Positions 1-8,935 of a stretch of 26,658 nt of DNA are shown one piece after another. The position numbers were made by a program, and so were the translations under genes. Origin of the DNA: Mesostigma viride (taxonomy: Eukaryota; Streptophyta; Mesostigmatophyceae; Mesostigmatales; Mesostigmataceae). The DNA is taken from positions 489,093 to 515,750 of the forward strand of contig RPFO01000082.1 of assembly GCA_009746045.1 (NCBI GenBank), read 5' to 3'. Under the pieces are notes generated by a model. It did no database searches, was not told the DNA's origin, and saw only the letters and a list, made by a program, of their open reading frames with translations. Position 1 is the first letter of the stretch. Each line of letters opens with the position of its first letter.

Positions 1-114
1 TTTTAGGCATAGCTTTTGTATAAGTAATGGGGTTTGCTCAGTCATTCTTGTTCCAATTAGACTAACCAAATCCATCCATTCTCTTTTGGGCTTCTTCAAT
101 GCTTGGACTTGCAG
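1..114 (+). other. 3' end of the PLATZ gene's intron
   Basis: Non-coding, T-rich sequence ending in a pyrimidine-rich stretch and ttgcag at 109-114. The PLATZ core block starts in frame immediately after it, so this is read as a spliceosomal acceptor. The donor is outside the window. Confidence 0.7.
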
Positions 115-546
115 ACCTATATTATCAACAGTGCTCGGGTGGTTTTCCTGAACCAGCGTCCCCAACACCGGCCGTCGAAGGCCCTTTCCAACGCGTGTGC
201 CACATGTGATCGGAGCCTTCAGGATTCATATCGGTATTGTTCAGTTGCATGCAAGGTTGATGCCGTGCTGAAGCGCGGAGCGGATTTGGCGAGCCTGATC
301 AACTTCCACTCCACAGCAAAATCCACATGCGCTAAGGTTGGTGCGAAGCGGGAGCCAATCGAACTTATCCCTCTACAGCCCCTGAAGAAGCCCAAGCTGG
401 AGATCCGGGAAGTGTCCCCTTCTGCCACGACAGCATCTCAGTCCCCTGTCAACAGCACATCGTCAGACAGCTGCAATCCGTTCAAGAGCTCATGTGGAGT
501 GCCCAGCCGAAGAAAGGGCATTCCACAGCGGTCGCCAGTAGCCTAG
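115..546 (+). CDS. PLATZ-family zinc-binding protein, 3'-terminal exon (partial)
   Basis: PLATZ proteins are plant zinc-dependent DNA-binding factors that bind A/T-rich DNA and are associated with transcriptional repression; the expected location is the nucleus. Seen here: the exon starts after the acceptor ...cttgcag (AG at 113-114), phase 0, with TYIINSARVVFLNQRP, the family's conserved block. A CATC pair follows (exon residues 28-31), then the RSLQDSYRYCSVACK stretch with a second Cys pair (residues 42 and 46), which are probable zinc ligands. The C-terminus RRKGIPQRSP also matches the family's usual RRKGIP(H/Q)R ending. The stop is TAG at 544-546. An apparent start near 103 lies inside the intron and should not be used. 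Upstream exons with the N-terminal zinc ligands are outside the window. The family call is firm; the paralogue is unknown. The central linker is Ser/Lys-rich and looks disordered. Confidence 0.9.
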   Translation, partial: TYIINSARVVFLNQRPQHRPSKALSNACATCDRSLQDSYRYCSVACKVDAVLKRGADLASLINFHSTAKSTCAKVGAKREPIELIPLQPLKKPKLEIREVSPSATTASQSPVNSTSSDSCNPFKSSCGVPSRRKGIPQRSPVA

Positions 547-1137
547 GCAACCAAGGGTGTGGCCTCGCGTGGCGTTATGCTGATTGAAATTTTGATACCA
601 GTGGTCATTCTTCCTTCTTTTTAAAATGGCACTTTGAAAGTCACTGGTGTGTGGTTGTTCACCACACCTGCCCTTGGCTCGATGGGCAACATGTATTTTC
701 TTTCCTGGGCTGCCCATCTTTTTGACCAGTCCACTTGATTGGTCAGTTGTGGTTTGGCTTGTGTCTGTTGCATGCTTGAAGGCCCACAATGTTCATGGTA
801 GACAGACAGGGTATATTACACACCCTTTAATATTTTTTCTGGCGTCACTTATTATTTTTAGAAACTAAACTAGGCTAAATGGTTGACGATCAAAGCGTAA
901 GATCAAAACAAATAAATTATCAATAAGATTTTACTGCTCCTTTTCTTTTGACACTCGTTGACAAGCCTGCGTTTTCGTGGAGGCTGTTTCGTTGGCACAA
1001 GCGTGTAAACGTTTAAGCATGGACATTTGGATCAAATAAAGTGGAATTAGAATGCATTTTTTTTTTGTACTGCTCTGTACAAGAGACTAGTCCTTATTCT
1101 TTGTTTGCCGTGACAAGTAGTATGTATCTAGAATCCA
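547..1137 (+). other. Probable 3' UTR and flank of the PLATZ gene
   Basis: No convincing coding sequence. The stretch becomes A/T-rich towards 850-1060 and contains a canonical AATAAA at 1035-1040, about 490 nt after the stop. It ends at the TTAA duplication of the element starting at 1142. Confidence 0.45.
1035..1040 (+). promoter_or_regulatory. Candidate polyadenylation signal AATAAA
   Basis: Exact AATAAA in an A/T-rich context downstream of the PLATZ stop, followed about 18 nt later by a T run. It could equally be chance in A/T-rich DNA; no transcript evidence is available. Confidence 0.35.
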
Positions 1138-1141
1138 TTAA

Positions 1142-2932
1142 CCCGTGTTTTTTTACAACGCGATACATCGCGTTGTAGGGTTAGAGTTGCGATGTATCGC
1201 GTTGTAATCTGACACGTGGCAAACCTATTAAACATGCGATTTTTGGTCTGAAACTTTCAAGATAGGTCAGAAACATCTCATAGAATTCAAGAAAAAATCC
1301 TGGTATTTTTGGTATTTTTTTTGTGACAGCTGCAAACAAATATGTACCACTGAAATCAGGCATTTTCGCGGGACGAAGGTGAAGACGACGGCGATGGCGG
1401 CAGGTAGATCTCGCCAGTTTTCGCGCGAATTTCAGTGGCTGTTGGGTAGCACGACCATGATGATGCGTTCAAAGGTTGATAATTAGGTTTCTACGAGTTT
1501 GTTGAGGTACTGGGGCAAAGGAAACGTAGTTTTTTCCAGTTTCTCACCCAACTTTCATGCGGAAACCCTGGAAACCGGCATACATATTATTACGTCAAGA
1601 CTCGGGTCTGCTGCGGCACCATGCTTGGTATTTCCACGGTGTTTCGACTTCTTAACACATGTTTATTCATTCCGAACGCCCGGACTCTCGGCTAAACCGA
1701 GATTTGTGCAGACTTTTATTGGGTAGCTCCGGGCATGATGGTGCCTGCAAATAGCGTAAGGCGTGACCGTGGCTATTGCTACGGTATGCTGTATTTTCCT
1801 GGAAATGGCCTCTGCCACCGGCTCAATAGTGCTTGCAGGCGTAAGTATATCGTGTTTCTGCCTAGTTTCTGCCAGTTTTCCACTTATTTTTACCGACGTC
1901 TGCCCAGCCTCTCTAAGACCGCCATCCTACTCGACGTTGCTTGCATGTCAGCCATAGCAGGTTGCAGTTGTGCAGTATTCAGGTGCTGTATATTCTGATC
2001 AGACACTCCGCAAAGGTGAAAACCTTTGCGTTCAGGTGCTGTATAGGTCGTCAAGCCGTGAATATATCGTGAGGATTGGATGTTGATGGTTTATACTGCA
2101 TTGATTGTGCAAGAAGATCAGCTAGGTGCCCACAATCATGGTGTATAATCATGTGTTGTTAGCATCTTGCCACCATTTGCTAGCATGCATTCCAGCGTCA
2201 TCTTTGCCTGCATGTAAGCTCATGGATCACTCAACCTATCCAAGCCTTGCATTACACGTGCCTCTTTCTTTCAGTATTGCACGCGTTATGGAATGAAAAC
2301 CTAGCACCTCCGTTCCCACGAGGCATGTGCTCAACACGTTGTGAGAGTGGATGATGCTTTGGCTATGGCTGCCTGATTCAGTCATATTAGGTCATCCAGT
2401 CATGATGTTTGATGCATGTATGATGCTGTATAACTTATACAACACCTATTTTCAACGTTTTGACCCTCCAAGCTCACTATGGCCCCGTTTATGGGGCTCG
2501 TGTCGTTGCGTAATGTTGTCAAGGGCTCTCATGTTTCCCACTGCGTTGTACTGCGTTGTACTTGTGATGCTAATGAAAAATAGCTCCAGTGGCCCAATGG
2601 GCCTGAGTTTTGTTTCACAGAGCCTGCATATGTTGCCCATAGCTCGTGCAAGAAGCCAGATTTTTTTCATGAACCATTTGTGAATAAGCACATGACTTGT
2701 GACCTAGGGTCAAGAAATCGCGGTCATGGTCAGACCCCCCTGTATTCAAACCAGTGTATCTCTCTAATGAATAAGCATTTTGTAGGTCTGAGTAGCTCAA
2801 AAAATTCTTTGATTTATGGGCTTTCAGGAAAGTATATACATGACCATGAAAAAATTTTTTCCTTAGGTGCTATACGCGTTCTAAAAAAAGCTTACAACGC
2901 GATATATCGCGTTCTAATTAAAAAAACACGGG
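1142..2932. mobile_element. piggyBac-type non-autonomous transposon with TTAA duplications
   Basis: Both ends are bounded by TTAA (1138-1141 and 2933-2936). The termini are inverted repeats: CCCGTGTTTTTTTA at 1142-1155 and its complement at 2919-2932. A TTAA target and termini beginning CCC are hallmarks of the piggyBac superfamily. Just inside each end sits a near-palindrome around CGCGAT..ATCGCG: an 11 bp stem TACAACGCGAT at about 1154-1177, a second CGCGAT motif at 1189-1213, and CGCGATATATCGCG near 2898-2911. The interior of about 1.7 kb has only short, unconvincing reading frames and no recognisable transposase, so the copy is non-autonomous or decayed. The superfamily call rests on ends and target only. 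Confidence 0.8.
1978..2045. repeat. Direct repeats flanking a GNRA-loop hairpin inside the piggyBac-type element
   Basis: TTCAGGTGCTGTATA occurs at 1978-1992 and again at 2031-2045 (period 53). Directly before the second copy is a perfect 9 bp stem, CGCAAAGGT (2009-2017) with ACCTTTGCG (2022-2030), closed by a GAAA tetraloop. Function unknown. Confidence 0.6.
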
Positions 2933-2933
2933 T

Positions 2934-3739
2934 TAAATTAAATTAAATTAAATTATAACATGCCGCCGTGGGGAGGTCATGTAGCACATATTCCATGATG
3001 GATGGGGTGGAGGAAGCCGCGTGATCTCGAGAACTATACTAACTCTAAGCTATCTAGAAAAACCTAACTACACTACTCATCAAAACGCCGCCTCCGCTTG
3101 GGGGGAGGTGGCTTGCCCACAGGGTCGGGCGTGTGCGCCTTGACAATCTTCTTCCACCGCGTCTTGTCCTGCATGACAGTCCAAAGACGGGAGAGAGAGT
3201 GGATGCGGTGCTCAAACTGGGCTGGGACCACTAGGTCGTCCAGCAACATCTGAACGTAGTTCGTGACAGGTTTCCCTACCCGTTTGGGAATGGCCTCTGG
3301 GCCAGGCCAGGTCAGAATGTGCCGCCCTGGCTGGCCAAGCCGCTGGGGGCCGGCCAGACCGAGGGTGGTGTCGACCTGGCTGGTGCGGGCAAGGTGTCCT
3401 ACAAATGCTATCCTACGCTGCCTAATCTCGTCCGAAACACGAGGCATGCCATGATACAAAGATTCTGATGACGGACGCTCGGAAAAACCTACGTTAAGGA
3501 CCTGTCGGAGCATCCTGTAAACCGTGCCGTCTAGCCGAGCTGCCAGCTTGGGTGGGAGGGTCCACGCCTCGGCGCCATACGTGAGCACCGTGAGGACGAG
3601 GACCTTGAAGAGCATGCGCTTGCGGTGCCCGCCCAGGCCCTTCGAGCGCCAGTAGGGTGTGAGCGAACGGAGCTTGGCCCAGGCAAGGCCGATGCGGGTG
3701 TCCACATCGTCGGCGGTGTCAGGAAGCCAGCTCCCCAAC
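2934..3739 (-). mobile_element. 5'-truncated LINE (non-LTR retrotransposon) copy
   Basis: Minus-strand element with the C-terminal part of a reverse-transcriptase ORF (3073-3738), a 3' UTR of about 115 nt, and an (AATTT)n tail at 2934-2956. AGAATCCAT lies directly beyond the 5' truncation point (3740-3748) and again at 1130-1138, immediately left of the piggyBac-type element. If the piggyBac element is removed, these 9 bp copies flank the LINE exactly, so they read as its target-site duplication. The 3' end shares a hairpin-like motif with the other LINE ends in this window, although its stem is imperfect (CTCC/GGCG). The clade is not assigned, because the catalytic part is missing. Confidence 0.8.
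3073..3738 (-). pseudogene. LINE reverse transcriptase, C-terminal fragment (221 residues)
   Basis: Fragment of the ORF2-type protein that primes and copies LINE RNA at a nicked target. It starts LGSWLPDTADDVDTRIGLAW, corresponding to the family's LG..L...G....I..RI..A segment after the RT palm. Next comes LTYGAEAWTLPPKLAARLD (about residues 52-70), the thumb-region signature TLLYGSEAWTL...RL. VSDEIRQRRIAFVGHLAR follows (about residues 101-118), matching the usual I..RRL.FVGHL.R. The catalytic (F/Y)ADD box and any endonuclease lie upstream and are absent, so it cannot be active. The C-terminus is Pro/Arg-rich (KPPPPKRRRR). The reading frame is intact to TAG at 3073-3075, suggesting a fairly recent insertion. 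The first residue is only the truncation point, not a real start. Confidence 0.85.
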
Positions 3740-3756
3740 AGAATCCATGTTGCAAT

Positions 3757-3837
3757 CTAATTTAACTCGTGCCCCCGTTGGGAAGTCACGGACAACTATT
3801 CATGGACTAGCCGCAATGGATGGATGGGTGGGGGCAC
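3757..3837 (-). mobile_element. Short LINE 3'-end remnant
   Basis: Read on the minus strand, the motif ACTTCCCAACGGGGGCACGAG is followed by a TTAAATTAG-like tail. It resembles the 3' end at 7371-7400 (CTCCCCAACGGGAGCACGAG plus TTAATT tail). The hairpin stem is imperfect with wobble pairs, and the loop is CAAC. Boundaries and TSD are not resolved. Confidence 0.5.
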
Positions 3838-3930
3838 TCAATTAAAATTAAATTAAATTATAACATGCCTCCGTTGGGAGATCATGTAGCACATATTCCA
3901 TGATGGATGGGTGGGGTGGAGGAAGCCGCA
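3838..3930 (-). mobile_element. LINE 3'-end fragment, same family as 2934-3739
   Basis: From 3846 to about 3928 the sequence is nearly identical to 2945-3025: tail, ATAACATGCC, CCGTTGGGAG, ATCATGTAGCACATATTCC, GATGGATGGG, GGAAGCCGC. It diverges immediately after GGAAGCCGC, marking a truncation or recombination point. The hairpin CTCC-CAAC-GGAG (minus strand) is at 3869-3880. No TSD found. Confidence 0.7.
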
Positions 3931-4136
3931 CGTGGAGGAAACCCCGGCGTACGAGACAAAGCGCACCGTTTCTCCCCTGGGCCCATCGTCTCCATCGCCG
4001 GGCTGCAAGTCGAGGAGGCGGCTCCTTCTCCCTGTTCCGGTGCCTGTTTCATACTTGTGACCCCGTGACTTTTCCACTGGAGGCGTGTTAATGAATGAGC
4101 GGATGCATGCATGAATGAACGGATGTATGAGTGATG

Positions 4137-5059
4137 GCGGGCGGGCGGGAGAGAGGGAGGGAAGGAGGGAGGGAGGGAGGGAGGGAGGGAGGAGGGAGGG
4201 AGGGAGGGAGGAGGGAGGGAGGGAGGAGGAGGGAGGGAGGGAGGGAGGAGGAGGGAGGGAGGGAGGGAGGAGGGAGGGAGGGAGGGAGGAGGGAGGGAGG
4301 AGGGAGGGAGGGAGGGAGGGAGGGAGGGAGGGAGGGAGGGAGGGAGGGAGGGAGGGAGGGAGGGAGGAGGGAGGGAGGGAGGGGGAGGAGGGAGGGAGGG
4401 AGGGAGGGAGGGAGGGAGGGAGGGAGGAGGGAGGAGAGGAGGGAGGAGGGAGGGAGGGAGGGAGGGAGGGAGGGAGGGAGGGAGGGAGGGAGGGAGGGGG
4501 AGGAGGGAGAGGGAGGGAGGGAGGAGGGAGGGAGGAGGGAGGGAGGGAGGGAGAGGGAGGGAGAGAGGAGGAGGGAGGGAGGAGAGAGAGGGAGGGAGGG
4601 AGGGGAGGGAGGGAGGGAGGGAGGGAGGGAGGGAGGGAGGGAGGAGGGAGGGAGGAGGGAGGGAGGGAGGGAGGGAGGGAGGGAGGGAGGAGGGGGAGGG
4701 AGGGAGGGAGGGAGGGAGGGAGGGAGGGGGAGGAGGGAGGGAGGAGGGAGGGAGGGAGGGAGGAGGGAGGGAGGGAGGAGGGAGGGAGGGAGGGAGGGAG
4801 GGAGGGAGGAGGGAGGGAGGGAGGGAGGGAGGGAGGAGGGAGAGGAGGGAGGGAGGAGGGAGGAGGGAGGGAGGGAGGGAGGGGGAGGAGGAGGGAGGGA
4901 GGAGGGAGGGAGGGAGGGAGGAGGAGGGAGGGAGGGAGGGAGGGAGGGAGGGAGGGAGGGAGGGAGGGAGGGAGGAGGGAGGGAGGGAGGAGGGAGGGAG
5001 GGAGGAGGGAGGAGGGAGGGAGGGAGGGAGGGAGGGAGGGAGGGAGGGAGGGAGGGAGG
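4137..5059. repeat. (GGGA)n purine tract, about 0.9 kb
   Basis: Almost pure GGGA/GGA repeats, G-rich on the + strand, with GGAGGA slips throughout. It is open in several frames, producing very long Arg-Glu-Gly or Pro-Ser-Leu reading frames that are artefacts of the repeat. It is polypurine on one strand, so triplex or G-quadruplex formation is plausible. Confidence 0.97.
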
Positions 5060-5096
5060 CATGACCGCGTGCGTGCAAGGGCATCACGTGCGTGCG

Positions 5097-5467
5097 TGGG
5101 TGGTGGGTGGGTGGTGGGTGGGTGGGTGGGTGGCGGGGCGGGCGGGCGCGGGCGGCAGGCGGCGGGCGGGCGGGCGGCGGGCGGCGGGCGCGGCGGGCGG
5201 GCGGCGGGCGGCGGGGCGGGGGCGGGCGGGGGCGGCGCGGGCGGCGGGCGGGCGGGCGGGCGGGCGGGGCGGGCGGGCGGGGCGGCGGGCGGGCGGGCGG
5301 GCGGCGGGCGGCGGGGGCGGGGGGCGGGCGGGCGGGCGGGCGGGCGGGCGGGCGGCGCGGGCGCGGCGGGCGGGCGGGCGGGCGGGCGGCGCGGCGGGCG
5401 GGGCGGCGGGGCGGGCGGGCGGGCGGCGGGCGCGGGGCGGCGGGCGGGGGCGGGCGGCGGGCGGGCG
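5097..5467. repeat. (GGGC/GGC)n tract with a short GGGT lead-in
   Basis: After a 37 bp spacer of mixed sequence (gaccgcgtgcgtgcaagg...), GGGT repeats run to about 5133. G+C-only GGGC/GGC repeats follow to 5467. G runs stay on the + strand, as in the preceding tract. Confidence 0.95.
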
Positions 5468-6116
5468 GTGGGTGGGTGGTGGGTGGGTGGGTGGGTGGGT
5501 GGGTGGGTGGGTGGGTGGGTGGGTGGGTGGGTGGGTGGTGGGTGGGTGGGTGGGTGGGTGGGTGGGTGGGTGGGTGGGTGGGTGGGTGGGTGGGTGGGTG
5601 GTGGGTGGGTGGGTGGGTGGTGGTGGGTGGTGGGTGGGTGGTGGGTGGGTGGGTGGGTGGGTGGGTGGGTGGTGGTGGGTGGGTGGGTGGGGGTGGGTGG
5701 TGGTGGTGGTGGGTGGGTGGGTGGTGGGTGGGTGGGTGGGTGGTGGTGGGTGGGTGGGTGGGTGGGTGGGTGGGTGGGTGGGTGGGTGGTGGGTGGTGGT
5801 GGGTGGGTGGGTGGGTGGGTGGGTGGTGGGTGGGTGGTGGTGGGTGGGTGGGTGGGTGGGTGGGTGGGTGGGTGGGTGGGTGGGTGGGTGGGTGGGTGGG
5901 TGGTGTGGTGGGTGGGTGGTGGGTGGGTGGGGGTGGTGGGTGGGTGGGTGGTGGGTGGGTGGGTGGGTGGTGGGTGGGTGGTGGTGGGTGGGTGGGTGGG
6001 TGGGTGGGTGGGTGGGTGGGTGGTGGGTGGGTGGGTGGTGGGTGGGTGGGTGGGTGGGTGGGTGGGTGGGTGGGTGGGTGGGTGGGTGGGTGGGTGGGTG
6101 GGTGGGTGGGTGGGTT
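5468..6116. repeat. (GGGT)n tract, about 0.65 kb
   Basis: GGGT repeats with GGT slips, ending at gggttgggaagg. Same strand polarity as the GGGA and GGGC blocks. Tryptophan/valine/glycine reading frames across it are repeat artefacts. Confidence 0.97.
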
Positions 6117-6694
6117 GGGAAGGTGTGCTTTTTATGATGATGATTAGCTAAGTTACATGTGTGTTATTGATGCACATGTTGCCGTTGGATCATGGGCGTG
6201 TGACCCTAAGTTTGCGTTCCTGCAATGTCACATAATATGTAATGTAGATGTGTTGTTTGGAACCTGACTAGTTATCCCAATTTGTTCAGAATGATTGACA
6301 TGCAACTATGTGATGAAACCCTTGAAAAACAATTACTAGTGACTGCATTTTTTGTGCTATGTTTGCTAGCATCTGTCACCTATTTGTCATGCAAACAGTC
6401 TGAATTTCTTATGGGCAGTTAACATAGATGTTTTTATGAGCTGTGCAAAGTTCTAGGCTTGACTGAGTTCATGGATATATGCCCGGGCCATGTGTTGGAA
6501 CCCTTAAAAGACCATGAAAAACTGCATTTTATGCTAGTAGTATTTATGCCAGCATTTGTCACCAGTTTGTTATCCAACCAGTCTGAAACTTTGTAGAAAT
6601 GCTATTTGGGATGTGTTTAAAAGATATGCAAAGTTCCAGCTCCAACTGAGTTCGTTTGGTGTCATCATACATGCGCTAATGTGTTGAACCCTGG

Positions 6695-7410
6695 TAGGTG
6701 AGGTAGAACTGCGTGGGTGCCACCGCCTTCCCCACTCACGGGACAAGGCGGCTCCCCCACCAGTCCTACTCACCTTCTCCTCCCCTGAGGATAAGCAGCG
6801 GTTCCTCTCTCGTCGCAAGCGGTTGCACGACCTCACCTGGACGCTGGATGACGACCTCACCCCCGCTCAGCAACAGCAGCGACGCGACCTGTGGCCGGAA
6901 TACCTCCGCCATAAGCAGGACCCCCAGAAGCCCAAGGTGTACTGGAGGGGCGGGGACCTGATGATCAACCACAAGATGTGGACGCCCCCAGCGGGCTAGA
7001 ATAGCAATAGCCCTAGCTTGTAACCATTGGCGTCACTGCCGCTAAGGCAGCCATGCCTAGAATGTTGCCTAGCTGTGCCAACACACCTAGTCACGTGCCG
7101 CCAACGCACGGTACACAACCAGCCATAGCCTAGTCCTAGTACAGCCATGCTACGCCCTGGCTATGTTCAGATTACTTGCCCACGCTCCTTGCTATGATAT
7201 GCTCACATGGGTCTTATTGCACCCACAGTTTGCCGGATCGTTAGCCTGTCCTTTTAGCTAGCCGCGCCCGATTGCAGCTGTGGCATGCCTTTGGCATGAA
7301 GGAGACTGGGGGTCTCTGCCCTTTCTCCTGTAGTGCACACACAGGGATTAAAAGCACTTCGGTGCTCCGTGACTCCCCAACGGGAGCACGAGTTTAATTA
7401 ATTAATTAAT
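6695..7410 (+). mobile_element. LINE insertion carrying only an ORF1-like domain, with TSD
   Basis: It interrupts one unit of the 190 bp array. The flanks are taatgtgttgaaccctgg (6677-6694) and the same sequence with two 1-nt differences at 7411-7430, read as a target-site duplication. Inside are an ORF1-like 3' coding end (6709-6999), about 370 nt of non-coding sequence, a perfect CTCCC-CAAC-GGGAG hairpin (7373-7386) and a TTAATTAATT... tail. No reverse-transcriptase sequence lies between the ORF1 stop and the tail, so the copy depends on another element. Confidence 0.82.
6709..6999 (+). pseudogene. LINE ORF1-like RNA-binding domain fragment (96 residues)
   Basis: Open frame from the truncation point to TAG at 6997-6999, with no start of its own. 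The readable core is PPPVLLTFSSPEDKQRFLSR, then RLHDLTWTLDDDLTPAQQQQ, RRDLWPEYLRHKQDPQKPK and VYWRGGDLMINHKMW. This follows the pattern of the C-terminal domain of L1-type ORF1 proteins: (R/P)ilv.f....dr...l...., then a short strand, .eDltp.q...R..L.P....., then k.....gd.LiIng. That domain binds element RNA and is not an enzyme. The assignment is by pattern only. In ordinary L1-type elements ORF2 would follow ORF1; here a 3' UTR follows directly, resembling half-L1 arrangements known from mammals. Confidence 0.65.
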
Positions 7411-8563
7411 TAATGTGTTGAAACCCTTGGAAAACCATGAAAAACTGCACTTTGGGGGTATTTATGCTAGCATTTGTCACCAGTTTGTCATCCAACCAGC
7501 CTGAAACTTTGTGGGCATGCTGCATGGGATGTGTTTAAAACACGTGAAAAGTTCCAGGCCCAACTGAGTTCGTTTGGTGTCATTATATATATATATGCAT
7601 ATGTGTGATGAAAACCTCGGAAAACCATGAAAAACTGCATTTTGGGGTTATTTATGCTAGCATCTGTCACCATTTTGTCATCCAACCAGCCTGAAACTTT
7701 GTGGGCATGCTTCGTGGGATGTGTTTAGAACATGTGCAAAGTTCCAGGCCCAACTGAGTTCACTTGATGTCATTATATTCTGATGTCATTATATATGCAT
7801 ACATGCCAAAAAGTGCTGAAAATACGGTATTCTATGCTAGCAAATGTCACCATGTTACCATGCTGCCGAGTTCCAAAAATTTTTTTGACCACATGGCATC
7901 ATAAGATATCTGATTAGGCACCTTGGTGCCAAATTTGAGGCCAAACTGAACATTATTCTATCTCCTGATCTAACTTTCAGGGGACAAAAATGGCTTTTCG
8001 GATTGATGTGCTCGGTGGGCGTTGTATCGTGGCTGACCTTCCCGTTGCTGAAAACCATTTGTCCCAAGGTGGGAGAGTAATGCCAGGCGGCAATGCATGG
8101 GAGTGCCGAAAGTGTTGCGCACCACGAGCGGCATTGCAGCCTGCACTTGGGGCAAATGCAGAATGTCAGTGGCAAACACAGCATGAATGAAAGGTGAGAT
8201 CAGTAGACGACGCGTACGCAGTGCATCTGCATTCCCAATGACACGGTGCCGAATGATACGTGAGAGAAGGCCTCGCAGACTAGTGGCATGGGAGCGGGGG
8301 ACTTGCAGATCAGCTGGGGAGTGCTCACGACGCGACGGCAATGTGTAATGAGCTGGTAAGCTTCTTCAAGCTGCAGGCTTCGAGATCGTACGGGATGCAT
8401 GAAAGTTGCCGCGTTGCATAAGCCGAGACATGTGACGTAGGCAGCGGAGACTGGTGGAGTAAAGGGCCGGAAGGAGCGGGGGACACATGTGTGGAAGGTG
8501 GAGGGGCAGGGGTGACGCTGCAGGGGGGATATGGGCGATATGGGTGGAGATTGTGCTTCAGAC

Positions 8564-8603
8564 CCACGGAGGCATGTTATAATTTAATTTAATTTTTAAT
8601 TTA
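8564..8603 (+). mobile_element. Extremely short LINE insertion with perfect 14 bp TSD
   Basis: ATTGTGCTTCAGAC is present at 8550-8563 and 8604-8617. The roughly 40 bp between them are CCACGGAGGCATGTTATAAT plus an AATTT-type tail, matching the extreme 3' end of the LINE family at 2934-3739. The copy is truncated inside the terminal hairpin. It is a clean example of a near-zero-length target-primed insertion and gives the element's 3' boundary. Confidence 0.88.
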
Positions 8604-8909
8604 ATTGTGCTTCAGACGCCAGGCACGCATGAACATAAGAGAGCGGGGACGGTGGGGAGGCGGGCGGCGGCGAGACCGAGCTTTGAAGCTCTTGCCTTCA
8701 ATGCAAAAACCGTGGGGCAGAAATGCATGTAGGCATTCGTTTCCAAAAAGTTTCCCGATGCCCTGCGGCTGTGCGAAAAGCTGCGCCGGTAAAGGTGCCG
8801 GGGACATGTTCCAAGGGTACGACCCGCCTATCCCACCACCCGTATTGGGCCATGGCGCCATGTAGGGGGGTGTCGTCGTTGGCGGCAGGGCGGCCAATAT
8901 GAAGGCGGC

Positions 8910-8935
8910 GTGCCGCTCGGACGTCCGAGCGGCAC
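8910..8935. repeat. Perfect 26 bp palindrome
   Basis: The half-site GTGCCGCTCGGAC (8910-8922) is followed with no spacer by its exact reverse complement (8923-8935). It lies at the point where the GIY-YIG reading frame is disrupted. Confidence 0.9.

Larger units (their letters stand above)
6300..7860. repeat. Degenerate tandem array of about 190 bp units
   Basis: Each unit carries, in order: TGTG(T/A)TG-AA-CCCTTGG, AACCATGAAAAACTGCA, TATTTATGCTAGCAT, TGTCACCA.TTTGTCAT, CAACCAG.CTGAAACTTTGT, GGGATGTGTTTA, AAAGTTCCAG, CAACTGAGTTC. Unit starts are near 6309, 6491, 6679 and 7602, with a decayed unit near 7800. Once the LINE insertion at 6695-7410 is removed, spacing is about 182-190 bp. Similarity rises towards the right-hand units. 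No coding potential. It could be a satellite fragment or the tandem interior of an old element. Confidence 0.85.

Noticed and set aside
2351-2683. 110-residue open frame inside the piggyBac-type element
   Set aside because: No transposase similarity by eye, unusual composition (Leu/Met-rich), and open frames overlap on the opposite strand.
3882-6151. Very long open frames (300-680 residues of Pro-Ser-Leu, Arg-Glu-Gly or Trp-Val-Gly repeats)
   Set aside because: They follow from the GGGN arrays, which lack stops in several frames on both strands; no non-repeat protein sequence or start context supports them.
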